Shown piece after piece: positions 53,956 through 61,789 of a DNA stretch of 64,000 nt; positions within the stretch are counted from its first letter, which is position 1; each line of letters opens with the position of its first letter. Below the pieces are notes generated by a model. It searched no databases. It had not been told where the DNA came from and saw only the letters and a program-made list of their open reading frames with translations. The stretch is from positions 2,542,001 through 2,606,000 of the forward strand of contig NZ_CP016210.1 of the NCBI RefSeq assembly GCF_001682385.1, read 5' to 3'. The translations under genes and the position numbers were made by a program. Origin of the DNA: Azoarcus olearius. GTDB taxonomy: Bacteria; Pseudomonadota; Gammaproteobacteria; Burkholderiales; Rhodocyclaceae.

Positions 53956-53975
53956 GTTGTATCATGGAGCACAAC
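53956..53975 (+). promoter_or_regulatory. Inverted repeat upstream of the Fic gene
   Basis: GTTGT-N10-ACAAC in an AT-rich patch (53938-53975) just before the Fic gene. Could be an operator. The TGT-N10-ACA core coincides with the NifA consensus but no -24/-12 promoter follows. Confidence 0.35.
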
Positions 53976-54010
53976 CCGGAACCCTAACCGGAATCAAAAC
54001 CGGCAAAACC

Positions 54011-55231
54011 GTGACCGTACCGACCTCTCCCATTACGCACTACACCCAACCACACCAGTTCGAACCGCTGCTGCCGCAGAGCGGCCTCGGATCCTTGCGC
54101 GAGCGCTCCCGCAGCGTCATCGAGTGCTCCTTGCGCCTTGGCGCTGCAGCACATTCCGACACCCTCGCCAGCCTGCGGGAACTGGTCCGGGAGATGAACT
54201 CCTACTATTCCAACCGGATCGAGGGACAAAGCACTCATCCGGCCAACATCAGCCGGGCACTACGTCACAACTTTTCCGACAAGCCCGACATCGCCCGCCT
54301 GCAGCGGCTGGCGGTGGCCCACATCGAGGCCGAACGCACGCTGGAAGCAAGCCTTGAGCGACGGGCCGGTTCCACGTTGGATACACCGCCCCCGCTCTCC
54401 AGCGCCTTCATCCAGCAGGCTCACGCCGCGCTGTATGGACGGCTGCTGCCGGATGACCGTGTTGCAGGCAGCGGCCTTCCGATCGAGCCCGGCGCCTGGC
54501 GCGCCGTACAGGTGGCGGTGGGGCGTCACGAACCGCCTCCACCCACTGCGCTGCCCGCCTTTCTTGCTCGCTTCGACCAGGTCTACGGCCGCCGCCACCT
54601 GCTCGACGACCAGTTGTTGGTCACCGCAGCAGCCCACCAGCGCATGGCCTGGATTCATCCTTTTCCGGACGGCAACGGCCGTGCCTGTCGCTTGCAGACC
54701 CATTGCGCCTTGTGGCCGCTGAGCCAGGGCCTGTGGTCCGTCAGCCGCGGGTTGGCGCGCCGGCGCGACGAGTACTACGCCAGACTGGACGCTGCCGACG
54801 CGCCCCGCCAAGGCGATCTGGATGGCCGCGGCAACCTCAGCGAAAAGGCGCTGCACGAGTGGTGCGAGTGGTTCATTGGCGTCTGCGAAGACCAGGTCGA
54901 CTTCATGACCCGCATGTTCCATCTCGACGGCATGAAGACGCGCATCCAGGCGCTGATCGCCTTCCGTTCAGCGCACGACAAGCTCATCCGCGCGGAGGCC
55001 GCGCTCCCGCTCTACCACCTCTTTCTCGCCGGCCCCACGCCGCGCGGGGAATTCTTGCAGATGACGGGACTGGGCGAACGCACTGCGCGCAGCCTGCTTT
55101 CCCGCCTGATCGAGACCGGGCTGGTGACCAGCACCGGCCATGTCGCGCCAGTGCGCTTCGCTTTTCCGCTCGACGCGCTGCAGTTCTTGCTGCCCGAGCT
55201 TTATCCGGAAGCCGCCACGCGCCAGGACTAA
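54011..55231 (+). CDS. Fic domain protein (AMPylator-type)
   Basis: About 406 residues. A helical N-terminal Fic_N-like region carries NSYYSNRIEGQSTHP, including the S/TxxxE/N inhibitory-like helix; the Fic motif HPFPDGNGRA is at about 216-225, all catalytic residues intact. The C-terminal part (about 330-400) looks like a winged helix-turn-helix (MTGLGERTARSLLSRLIETGLV), so it may also bind DNA. Start uncertain: GTG at 54011 or TTG at 53957, neither with a good ribosome site. Ends overlapping the convergent MFS gene by 4 bp. Confidence 0.85.
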   Translation: MTVPTSPITHYTQPHQFEPLLPQSGLGSLRERSRSVIECSLRLGAAAHSDTLASLRELVREMNSYYSNRIEGQSTHPANISRALRHNFSDKPDIARLQRLAVAHIEAERTLEASLERRAGSTLDTPPPLSSAFIQQAHAALYGRLLPDDRVAGSGLPIEPGAWRAVQVAVGRHEPPPPTALPAFLARFDQVYGRRHLLDDQLLVTAAAHQRMAWIHPFPDGNGRACRLQTHCALWPLSQGLWSVSRGLARRRDEYYARLDAADAPRQGDLDGRGNLSEKALHEWCEWFIGVCEDQVDFMTRMFHLDGMKTRIQALIAFRSAHDKLIRAEAALPLYHLFLAGPTPRGEFLQMTGLGERTARSLLSRLIETGLVTSTGHVAPVRFAFPLDALQFLLPELYPEAATRQD

Positions 55232-56658
55232 CGCGTTCCGGACGGGCCGCGCGGCTTCATCCGCACTGCCACCAGCGTGGCGACGATGAAGGTCGCCGCC
55301 AGCAGTTCGAAGGATTCCGAATAGGCCTCGAACAACCCTGGCGGCACTTGGCCATGCACCGTCTCGCGCCAGGCGACGAACACCGCCACCACCGCGATAC
55401 CGAGCACGCCGCCAAGCTGGCGCGTGTAGCTGCCCACCATGGACGACTGGCCCAGCAGTTCCGCGCGCGTGTGGCGCAGCATCGCCAGCGTCAGCGCCGG
55501 GATGATCAAGCCGAGGCCGATTCGGCCCATCACCGTGAAGCCGATCAGCTCCGCATGGCTCAAGCCGCCGCCCCGCCACGCCAGCAGCAAAAAGGACGCA
55601 CAGAACAACAACAGGCCGGCAATCGTGATCAGACGCGGCGAATAACGGTCGGACAACAGGCCCGCCAGCGGAATCGTCACCGCCAGCGCCACCCCGGAAG
55701 GCAATAGCGCGAGGCCCGCGTCCGTCGCCGGATAGCCCAGCGCGCTCTGCAGAAACACCGGAATCACATAGGTGGAGGCGTACAGCCCGAAACCGTAGGC
55801 AAAGCACACCAGTGTGCCCATCGCAAAGCTGCGCTCGGCAAACAGACCGAGATGAACAATGGGCGCCGCCGCCCGCCGCGCATGCCGCACGAACAAGCCG
55901 CCGGCCACGGCCACCAGCGCAAACTGCGCCAGCGTCCACGGCGCCAGCAGTCCGCTGTGGCGCAGGCTGGCCACGCACTCGATCAGCACCAGCGTGGCCA
56001 CGCCCAGCAGCCCCACTCCGTACCAGTCGAACGGCCGCCGCACCGGCTCTGCCGCGCGTGGCAGCAGCGCCCACCCCAGCCCGCCTGCCACCACACAGAA
56101 CGGCACGCTGAGCAAAAAGATCGCCTGCCAGCCAAAGCGGTCCAGCAATACCCCGCCCAAAGTCGGCGCCACCGCCGGCGCCAGCACGATGCCGAACCCC
56201 AGCAGCCCCGACGCCCGCCCCTGGCTGTGTGCCGGAAACAAGCGCATCACCACCATGCTGGACAACGGCTGCAACAAGCCCGCCGCCACGCCCTGCAGCA
56301 CCCGCGCCACCACCACCCATACAAAGCCGGTGGCCAAGGCCCCCGCAATGCTGGTCAGCGCCAGCATCGCAATCGCCCCAAGAAACAGCCGCCGGAACCC
56401 GAGCCGGTCCAGCAGCCACGGCGTCGGCAACATCGCCACCGTCAGCGCCGCCATGAACCCCGTGATCGCCCACTGCACCCGCTCCTGCCCAATCCCGAAC
56501 GCCTGCCCCAACGCGGGTACGGCCACGCTGAAACTGGTGGTAGCCAGCACCGCCGCCATCGTGCCGAGGCCGACGACGATCAGCGCGTACCACTTGTAGC
56601 GCTCGCCATGGCGGGCGAGGAGTTCGTCGCGGGATAAAGGCGGCGGGAGGAAAGGCAT
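55228..56658 (-). CDS. MFS multidrug exporter (DHA2-like)
   Basis: A 476-residue major facilitator with about 14 TM helices: motif C-like GIVLAPAVAPTLGGVLLDR, motif A-like DRLGFRR. EmrB/QacA-type proton-driven drug exporter. Start taken at MPFLPPPLS; the longer reading begins with Pro/His-rich sequence over a tandem repeat. No adjacent membrane-fusion partner. Confidence 0.88.
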   Translation of the reverse strand: MPFLPPPLSRDELLARHGERYKWYALIVVGLGTMAAVLATTSFSVAVPALGQAFGIGQERVQWAITGFMAALTVAMLPTPWLLDRLGFRRLFLGAIAMLALTSIAGALATGFVWVVVARVLQGVAAGLLQPLSSMVVMRLFPAHSQGRASGLLGFGIVLAPAVAPTLGGVLLDRFGWQAIFLLSVPFCVVAGGLGWALLPRAAEPVRRPFDWYGVGLLGVATLVLIECVASLRHSGLLAPWTLAQFALVAVAGGLFVRHARRAAAPIVHLGLFAERSFAMGTLVCFAYGFGLYASTYVIPVFLQSALGYPATDAGLALLPSGVALAVTIPLAGLLSDRYSPRLITIAGLLLFCASFLLLAWRGGGLSHAELIGFTVMGRIGLGLIIPALTLAMLRHTRAELLGQSSMVGSYTRQLGGVLGIAVVAVFVAWRETVHGQVPPGLFEAYSESFELLAATFIVATLVAVRMKPRGPSGTR

Positions 56659-56695
56659 GGAGGGGGTGACGGGGATGCCGGGGTGGAATGGTACT

Positions 56696-56715
56696 GCGTG
56701 GCGTGGCGTGGCGTG
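56696..56715. repeat. Short tandem repeat, four GCGTG units
   Basis: Four exact GCGTG copies followed by one GGGTG. It lies upstream of the MFS start and could vary by slippage, though four copies is too few to prove that. Confidence 0.5.
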
Positions 56716-56981
56716 GGGTGGGGAGCGGGTTAGGACCACGCCTTCATTGAGAGGATGAGGTACGTCGTTACCCTGGCACCTCCGAGGCGTAGCGGCGAAG
56801 CTTTAGCGGACGACACCGACTGCAGCTTGTCGGCCAGAACAGCCGTTGGGGCACATCCCGCTTTACGCCAGCAATGTGAGATTGCCCGGCGTGAATTGCT
56901 TGAGGCACGCCCCAAAGGCTTGCCCCTTGTATCCGCCGGCTCGGGATGACGGCCTCGATCAATCATCTGGCTGAATTTGAT

Positions 56982-56995
56982 TGACGAAAGCGTCA
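56982..56995 (+). promoter_or_regulatory. Palindrome upstream of the TetR gene
   Basis: TGACG-AAAG-CGTCA, 57 bp before the tetR-type start codon. A plausible operator for autoregulation of the TetR/O-methyltransferase pair. Confidence 0.35.
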
Positions 56996-57051
56996 CGATC
57001 GGGCCAGGGCGGCTGCTAACCTCACTGTCATCCAAGCCATCAGAACCGATC

Positions 57052-57684
57052 ATGGACACTTGCAATCCTGCAGAACCGCTCCGTAGCCGCCTGATCAAGG
57101 CAGCACTCGACTGCTTCCTTGCCGATGACTATCACAACGTCACGACCCGGCGCATTGCCGAGTGTGCCGATGCCAATGTATCGATGATCCGCTACTACTT
57201 CGGCAGCAAGGAAGGGCTCTACGAGGAAATGATCCGTGAGACTTTGAGCCCGCTGCTGGATGTTCTCGATGGACCGCTCTTGTCCTCGACGGCTGGTTTC
57301 GCGGAATTCCTTGGTCTGTACTACCGAACGATGTCGGCCCGTCCCGAATTTCCCAAACTGATCCTCAAGGTGCTGGCACTCCGACACGGGCCGGGTCGCC
57401 GCTTCATTCATCAGCTGCTGGAACGCGGACGCACCCGCGGGGCGCGCAAGGTCGCCGACTTGAAGGCCCAGGGACAGGTCGCACCAGCGATCGACCCCGA
57501 CATCCTGCGCCTGGCTTTCGTCAGCCTGGCCATGACCCCGATGCTGCTCAAGGACATCTTCGAGGAACAGATGGAGCGACCCATGGACGATGCCTTCCTG
57601 GAGAGCCTCGCCAGGTTCAACGGTCATTTGTTTGCCGCCGGCCTAGCGCCGACCATTTCCCGCCGACAGGGGGAAGCGGCATGA
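57052..57684 (+). CDS. TetR-family regulator
   Basis: A 210-residue regulator. N-terminal helix-turn-helix RRIAECADANVSMIRYYFGSK (split here for length: the recognition helix is VSMIRYYFGS) and a C-terminal ligand domain. The start MDTCNPAEP was taken. Overlaps the methyltransferase gene by ATGA. Codon use is visibly less GC-biased than in the flanking genes. Confidence 0.87.
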   Translation: MDTCNPAEPLRSRLIKAALDCFLADDYHNVTTRRIAECADANVSMIRYYFGSKEGLYEEMIRETLSPLLDVLDGPLLSSTAGFAEFLGLYYRTMSARPEFPKLILKVLALRHGPGRRFIHQLLERGRTRGARKVADLKAQGQVAPAIDPDILRLAFVSLAMTPMLLKDIFEEQMERPMDDAFLESLARFNGHLFAAGLAPTISRRQGEAA

Positions 57685-58793
57685 CACTCCAAATGAACGC
57701 CGGTGCGGTGCGCCGATTCGCAAAGGCCATGAAATTTGGCGCGTGGCTTCAAGGCATCCCCAACAAAGTGACACCGGCCCCTTTCCGGCTCGTCCAAATT
57801 GGCTCGGCCTACTGGCAATCTCGGGCGCTCTTCGTCGCGGCGCGGCTGGACGTGGCCACTGTTCTAGGAACGGAGAGCCTGCAGGCATCCGAACTTGCCG
57901 GCCGGCTTGGCGCCAACGGCAGCGCCCTCGGGCGCCTGATGCGATTCCTCGCCGCTATGGGAGTCTTCGAGGAAATGGCCCCGATGACTTTCCGCAACAA
58001 CGCGCTTTCCCGCTGTCTGGCCAGTGACGACCCGCAAAGCGTGCGTGCCATGATCCTGATGCACAACTCGGAGGCCATGAGCCGCCCCTGGTTCGAGCAA
58101 CTGGAAGCCGGCATCCGCAGCGGAACGCCGCCTTTCAGTCTCAGCCATGGAGAGCACCTGTTCGACTACCTGGACCACAACGGCGACTTCGATCAGCTCT
58201 TCTCTGCAGCCATGGACAGCGTGGAGGCCCTGGCCGGCGACGGTTATGCCACCGACCTGGACTGGAGTCGGTTCGAACGCATCATCGATGTCGGCGGCTC
58301 CCGGGGCACCAAGGCCTTGGGCATCCTGAAATGCCACCCCGGGCTGTCCGCCCTGATCGTAGACCGGCCCCAGGTTGTAGCGGCGTCTCAACGGTATTGG
58401 GCAAACCATCCAGCCGAGGGGGTCGAACGCCTGCGCTTCCAACCCGGCAACCTGCTCGAAACGATTCCGGCGGCGACAGGGCCGAAGGATGTCTATCTGC
58501 TCTCGGCCGTACTGCATGGCTTTGACGACGATACCTGCGTTCGGGCATTGCAGAAACTCCGCGAGGCCATCGGCGATAGCGGTGCGCGCGCGGCAATTCT
58601 GGAAATGGTCCTGCCGGAAAGCAGTGCCGATGTTGCCGCTGCCTCCTTCGACATGCAGATGTTTGTCGGCTGTCGCGGACGGGAGCGCACGTTGGCCGAA
58701 TGGAAGTCAGTTATTCGGGCCGGCGGCCTGATTCTCGAAGAGGTCGTTCGCCTTCGGTCGCTGGGCAGCATTCTCGTTTTGCGTTCGGACTGA
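57681..58793 (+). CDS. SAM-dependent O-methyltransferase (family 2)
   Basis: A 370-residue methyltransferase with an N-terminal dimerisation winged helix (about 50-130) and a C-terminal Rossmann SAM domain (IIDVGGSRGT at about 214). Resembles acetylserotonin/hydroxyneurosporene O-methyltransferases. The catalytic His region is LLSAVLHGFDDD. Coupled to its tetR gene; a small accessory module for methylating a phenolic or other acceptor. Confidence 0.87.
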   Translation: MTLQMNAGAVRRFAKAMKFGAWLQGIPNKVTPAPFRLVQIGSAYWQSRALFVAARLDVATVLGTESLQASELAGRLGANGSALGRLMRFLAAMGVFEEMAPMTFRNNALSRCLASDDPQSVRAMILMHNSEAMSRPWFEQLEAGIRSGTPPFSLSHGEHLFDYLDHNGDFDQLFSAAMDSVEALAGDGYATDLDWSRFERIIDVGGSRGTKALGILKCHPGLSALIVDRPQVVAASQRYWANHPAEGVERLRFQPGNLLETIPAATGPKDVYLLSAVLHGFDDDTCVRALQKLREAIGDSGARAAILEMVLPESSADVAAASFDMQMFVGCRGRERTLAEWKSVIRAGGLILEEVVRLRSLGSILVLRSD

Positions 58794-58920
58794 CGAAAAC
58801 GGCCATTGACCCGCCGAATAGGCCGGAGACCCAAAGTCGGCTTCGGCCGACACCCCGTCCTCACCCGATCGCAAAAATCCCCCAACTCGCCGCATCAACC
58901 CGCGACATCTCCTTCTCCCC

Positions 58921-60582
58921 CTACCCCACCTCCACCACCCGCGCCTCAAACGCCCTCAACACCCCCCACTCCCCTTCATCCCGCGGCGTCGGATAATTCC
59001 CCAGCCGCAGCTTCACCCGCTGCCACGGAAACGCCCGGTGTGAAAACGTCGCCGGTTCCGCGGTCAAATTGCACACCACCAGAAAACGCCCCTCTTCCGA
59101 CTCGCGCAGATACGCATAAACCTGCGGATGCCGTTTGGCGACGAGGCGGTAGCGGCCGTGTGCCAGTACCGGCTCCGTGGTGCGCAGCGCGATCAGCGCG
59201 CGGTAGAAGTTGAGCACCGAGCGCGGCTCCTCCCGTTCGGTGGCGACGTTGATCGCCGGGTACTCCGGGTTCACCGCCAGCCAGGGGATGCCGGTGGTGA
59301 AGCCGGCGTTGGAGCTGTTGTTCCAGGGCATGGGAGTGCGGGAGTTGTCGCGGGCCGTCAGTGACATTTCCGCGAGGATGTCGGCGTCGTCCATGCCGGC
59401 GGCGCGCATGCGTTCGATGCGGTTGTAGGCGAAGCGGTCGCGGAAGTCGTCCAGGCTGGTGAACACGGTGTTGGCCATGCCGAGTTCCTGGCCCTGGTAG
59501 ATGAAGGGCGTGCCGCGCATCAGGAAGTACATGGCGGCGAGCGCGGTGGCGCTTTCGTAGCGATAGCGGGCGGTATCGCCCCAGCGCGACAGCACGCGCG
59601 GCAGGTCGTGGTTTTCCAGGTAGAGGGCGTTCCAGCCGCTTTCCGCCAGCGCGAGTTGCCAGCGGGTCAGGATGGTCTTCAACGCGCGCACGTCGAGCGC
59701 GACGCGGGGCTGGTTGGACCACAGGTGCCAGTGCTCGAACTGCAGGATCATGTCGAGCCGGCCGCGGTCTTCGCCCACCCATTCCACCGCCTGCGCGGCC
59801 GAAACGCCGTTGGCCTCGCCCACGGTCATCACGTCGTAGCGGGCAAAGGATGCCCGCGCCAGTTCGTCGACGAAATCGAGCACGCCGGGCACGCACATGT
59901 GGCAGCCGTAGGCGGGGGCAAACTCCAGCCCCTGAGGATTGGGCGCGTCGGGAAAGCCGGGCGCTTTTTTCATGTGGGTGACGGCGTCGATGCGAAAGCC
60001 GTCCACGCCCTTGTCCAGCCACCAGCGCACCATGGCGGCCATGGCCGTGCGCACCTCGGGGTTCTCCCAGTTCAGGTCCGGCTGGCGGCGGGTGAAGAGG
60101 TGGAGGTAATACTGGCCGGTGGCTTCGTCCCAGGCCCAGGCCGAGCCCTTGAAGATGCTCTCCCAGTTGTTGGGCGGGCCGCCGTTGCGGCCGTCGCGCC
60201 AGACGTACCAGTTGCGCCTGGGGTTGTCGCGCGAGCTGCGCGACTCGATGAACCACGGATGCTCGTCGCTGGTGTGGTTCAGCACCAGGTCCAGCACCAG
60301 CCGCATGCCGCGCCGGTGCAGTTCTTCCAGCAGGCGGTCGAAGTCGGCCATGGTGCCGAATTCGGGGTGGATGTCCTGGTAGTCGCTGATGTCGTAGCCG
60401 TTGTCGTCGTTGGGCGAGCGGAACATCGGGCACAGCCAGATCACCGTCACCCCCAGCCACTGCAGGTAGTCCAGCCGCTGCAGCAGGCCCGGCAGATCGC
60501 CGATGCCGTCGCCGTTGGAATCCATGAAGCTGCGGGGATACACCTGGTACACCACCGCGTTGCGCCACCATCCGGTTTTCAT
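58921..60582 (-). CDS. GH13 alpha-glucosidase/oligo-1,6-glucosidase
   Basis: A 553-residue cytosolic glycosidase. Conserved regions: LDLVLNHTSDEHPWF, GFRIDAVTHM (nucleophile Asp about 198), VGEAN (acid/base Glu about 255) and ENHDLPR (His-Asp about 324). No signal peptide, so it acts on imported alpha-linked oligosaccharides. Divergent from the GH5 gene across a 100-bp promoter region. Confidence 0.9.
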   Translation of the reverse strand: MKTGWWRNAVVYQVYPRSFMDSNGDGIGDLPGLLQRLDYLQWLGVTVIWLCPMFRSPNDDNGYDISDYQDIHPEFGTMADFDRLLEELHRRGMRLVLDLVLNHTSDEHPWFIESRSSRDNPRRNWYVWRDGRNGGPPNNWESIFKGSAWAWDEATGQYYLHLFTRRQPDLNWENPEVRTAMAAMVRWWLDKGVDGFRIDAVTHMKKAPGFPDAPNPQGLEFAPAYGCHMCVPGVLDFVDELARASFARYDVMTVGEANGVSAAQAVEWVGEDRGRLDMILQFEHWHLWSNQPRVALDVRALKTILTRWQLALAESGWNALYLENHDLPRVLSRWGDTARYRYESATALAAMYFLMRGTPFIYQGQELGMANTVFTSLDDFRDRFAYNRIERMRAAGMDDADILAEMSLTARDNSRTPMPWNNSSNAGFTTGIPWLAVNPEYPAINVATEREEPRSVLNFYRALIALRTTEPVLAHGRYRLVAKRHPQVYAYLRESEEGRFLVVCNLTAEPATFSHRAFPWQRVKLRLGNYPTPRDEGEWGVLRAFEARVVEVG

Positions 60583-60601
60583 GGCGAGTATCCTGTCATC
60601 A

Positions 60602-60635
60602 GACGTTGTGAGACTAATTGGACCGCCGCAACGTC
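60602..60635. promoter_or_regulatory. Inverted repeat between GH13 and GH5 genes
   Basis: GACGTTG-N20-CAACGTC in the shared promoter region of the two glycosidase genes; may hold a sugar-responsive regulator. Confidence 0.3.
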
Positions 60636-60639
60636 GCTG

Positions 60640-60663
60640 TTGCACAGTGCCTGGGCGGTGCAA
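60640..60663. promoter_or_regulatory. Second inverted repeat ahead of the GH5 gene
   Basis: TTGCAC-N12-GTGCAA, 19 bp before the GH5 ATG and 8 nt upstream of its AGGAGG site. Confidence 0.3.
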
Positions 60664-60682
60664 AACGAACAGGAGGCGAATA

Positions 60683-61789
60683 ATGAAAAGCAAGAGCTTG
60701 AAGCTGCGCGGCGTCAACCTGGGAAGCTGGCTGCTGCTGGAAAAGTGGATGGTCCCCAGCCTGTTCGAAGGCCTGGCGGCGACCGACGAAACCACCTGGT
60801 GCGCCGAACTCGGCAGCGCCGCGCCGGAAAAGCTGCGCCACCACTGGAACACCTTCGTCACCCGCGATGATTTCGCCTGGCTGGCCGAACGCGGCATCAA
60901 CGCGGTGCGCATCCCGGTGGGGCACTGGATCTTCGGCCCCGGCTACCCCTACCACCCCAAGTACGGCAGCGAACGCCAGCCCTTCGTCACTGGCGGCATC
61001 GACGTGCTGGACCGCGCGATGGAATGGGCCCGCGAGTTCGGCCTGCACGTGGTGCTGGACCTTCACGCCGCGCCCGGCTGCCAGAACGGTTTCGACAACG
61101 GCGGCATCCTCGGTGTGTGCGAATGGCACACCCAGCCGGATTACCTGGCGCACACGCTGGACGTGCTCGAACGCCTCGCCCAGCGCTATTGCAACCATCC
61201 CGCGCTGCACGCCATCGAGGCGCTCAACGAGCCGCGCTGGGACGTGCCCACCGATTACCTCAAGGCCTTCTACCTGCAGGCCTACGCGCGCATCCGCAAG
61301 CATTGCCCGGCAGACCGCGTGGCGGTGGTGTTCCACGACGGTTTCCGCTCCTTCCGCGAATACCTTGGCTTCATGCAGGCGCCGGAATACGAAAACGTGA
61401 TTTTCGACCTGCACCGCTACCAGTGCTTCGACCGCGCCGAGATCGACATGGACATCTACGGCCACATCCGCAAGGCGGCCGGAGAATGGAAGCAGGAAGC
61501 GGACGACATCATCACCGAGCTGAACCTGCCGGCGATCTGCGGCGAATGGAGCCTGGGGCTGGACCTGCGGGTGGTGTCGCTGTGGGCAGAGGGCCCGTTC
61601 AACCACGCGCTGGAATACATGGACGATTTCCAACAGAACGTGGCCACGCGCGGCTACGCGGCGGCGCAGTTGGCCACCTTCGAGAAATACCTCGGCTGGT
61701 TCTTCTGGAGCTACAAAACCGAGACCACGCCGGCCTGGTGCTTCCGCGACAGCGTGGAGCGCGGCTGGCTGCCGTCAAGCTTCCGGTAG
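60683..61789 (+). CDS. GH5 glycoside hydrolase (beta-glucanase type)
   Basis: A 368-residue (beta/alpha)8 glycosidase resembling exo-beta-1,3-glucanases: RGVNLGSWLLLEKWM start, acid/base Glu183 (ALNEPRW) and nucleophile Glu288 (CGEWS). No signal peptide, unusual for a glucanase and indicating a cytoplasmic oligosaccharide or storage substrate. Strong AGGAGG site. Overlaps the convergent ABC gene by 15 bp. Confidence 0.9.
   Translation: MKSKSLKLRGVNLGSWLLLEKWMVPSLFEGLAATDETTWCAELGSAAPEKLRHHWNTFVTRDDFAWLAERGINAVRIPVGHWIFGPGYPYHPKYGSERQPFVTGGIDVLDRAMEWAREFGLHVVLDLHAAPGCQNGFDNGGILGVCEWHTQPDYLAHTLDVLERLAQRYCNHPALHAIEALNEPRWDVPTDYLKAFYLQAYARIRKHCPADRVAVVFHDGFRSFREYLGFMQAPEYENVIFDLHRYQCFDRAEIDMDIYGHIRKAAGEWKQEADDIITELNLPAICGEWSLGLDLRVVSLWAEGPFNHALEYMDDFQQNVATRGYAAAQLATFEKYLGWFFWSYKTETTPAWCFRDSVERGWLPSSFR

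Larger units (their letters stand above)
56659..57051. other. Intergenic region between MFS and TetR genes
   Basis: About 390 bp. It holds a GCGTG tandem repeat near 56700 and a palindrome at 56982. The middle (56740-56960) reads as a polypeptide in both directions only with stops, resembles a degenerate remnant, and gives no recognised family. Confidence 0.4.

Noticed and set aside
53957-53973. TGT-N10-ACA upstream of the Fic gene as a NifA site
   Set aside because: No GG-N10-GC promoter lies downstream and the gene has no link to nitrogen fixation; the six fixed bases occur by chance.
56730-56800. GTTAGGA near 56729 as an integron attC site
   Set aside because: The core does not fit GTTRRRY and there is no pairing partner at a suitable distance; no integrase gene nearby.
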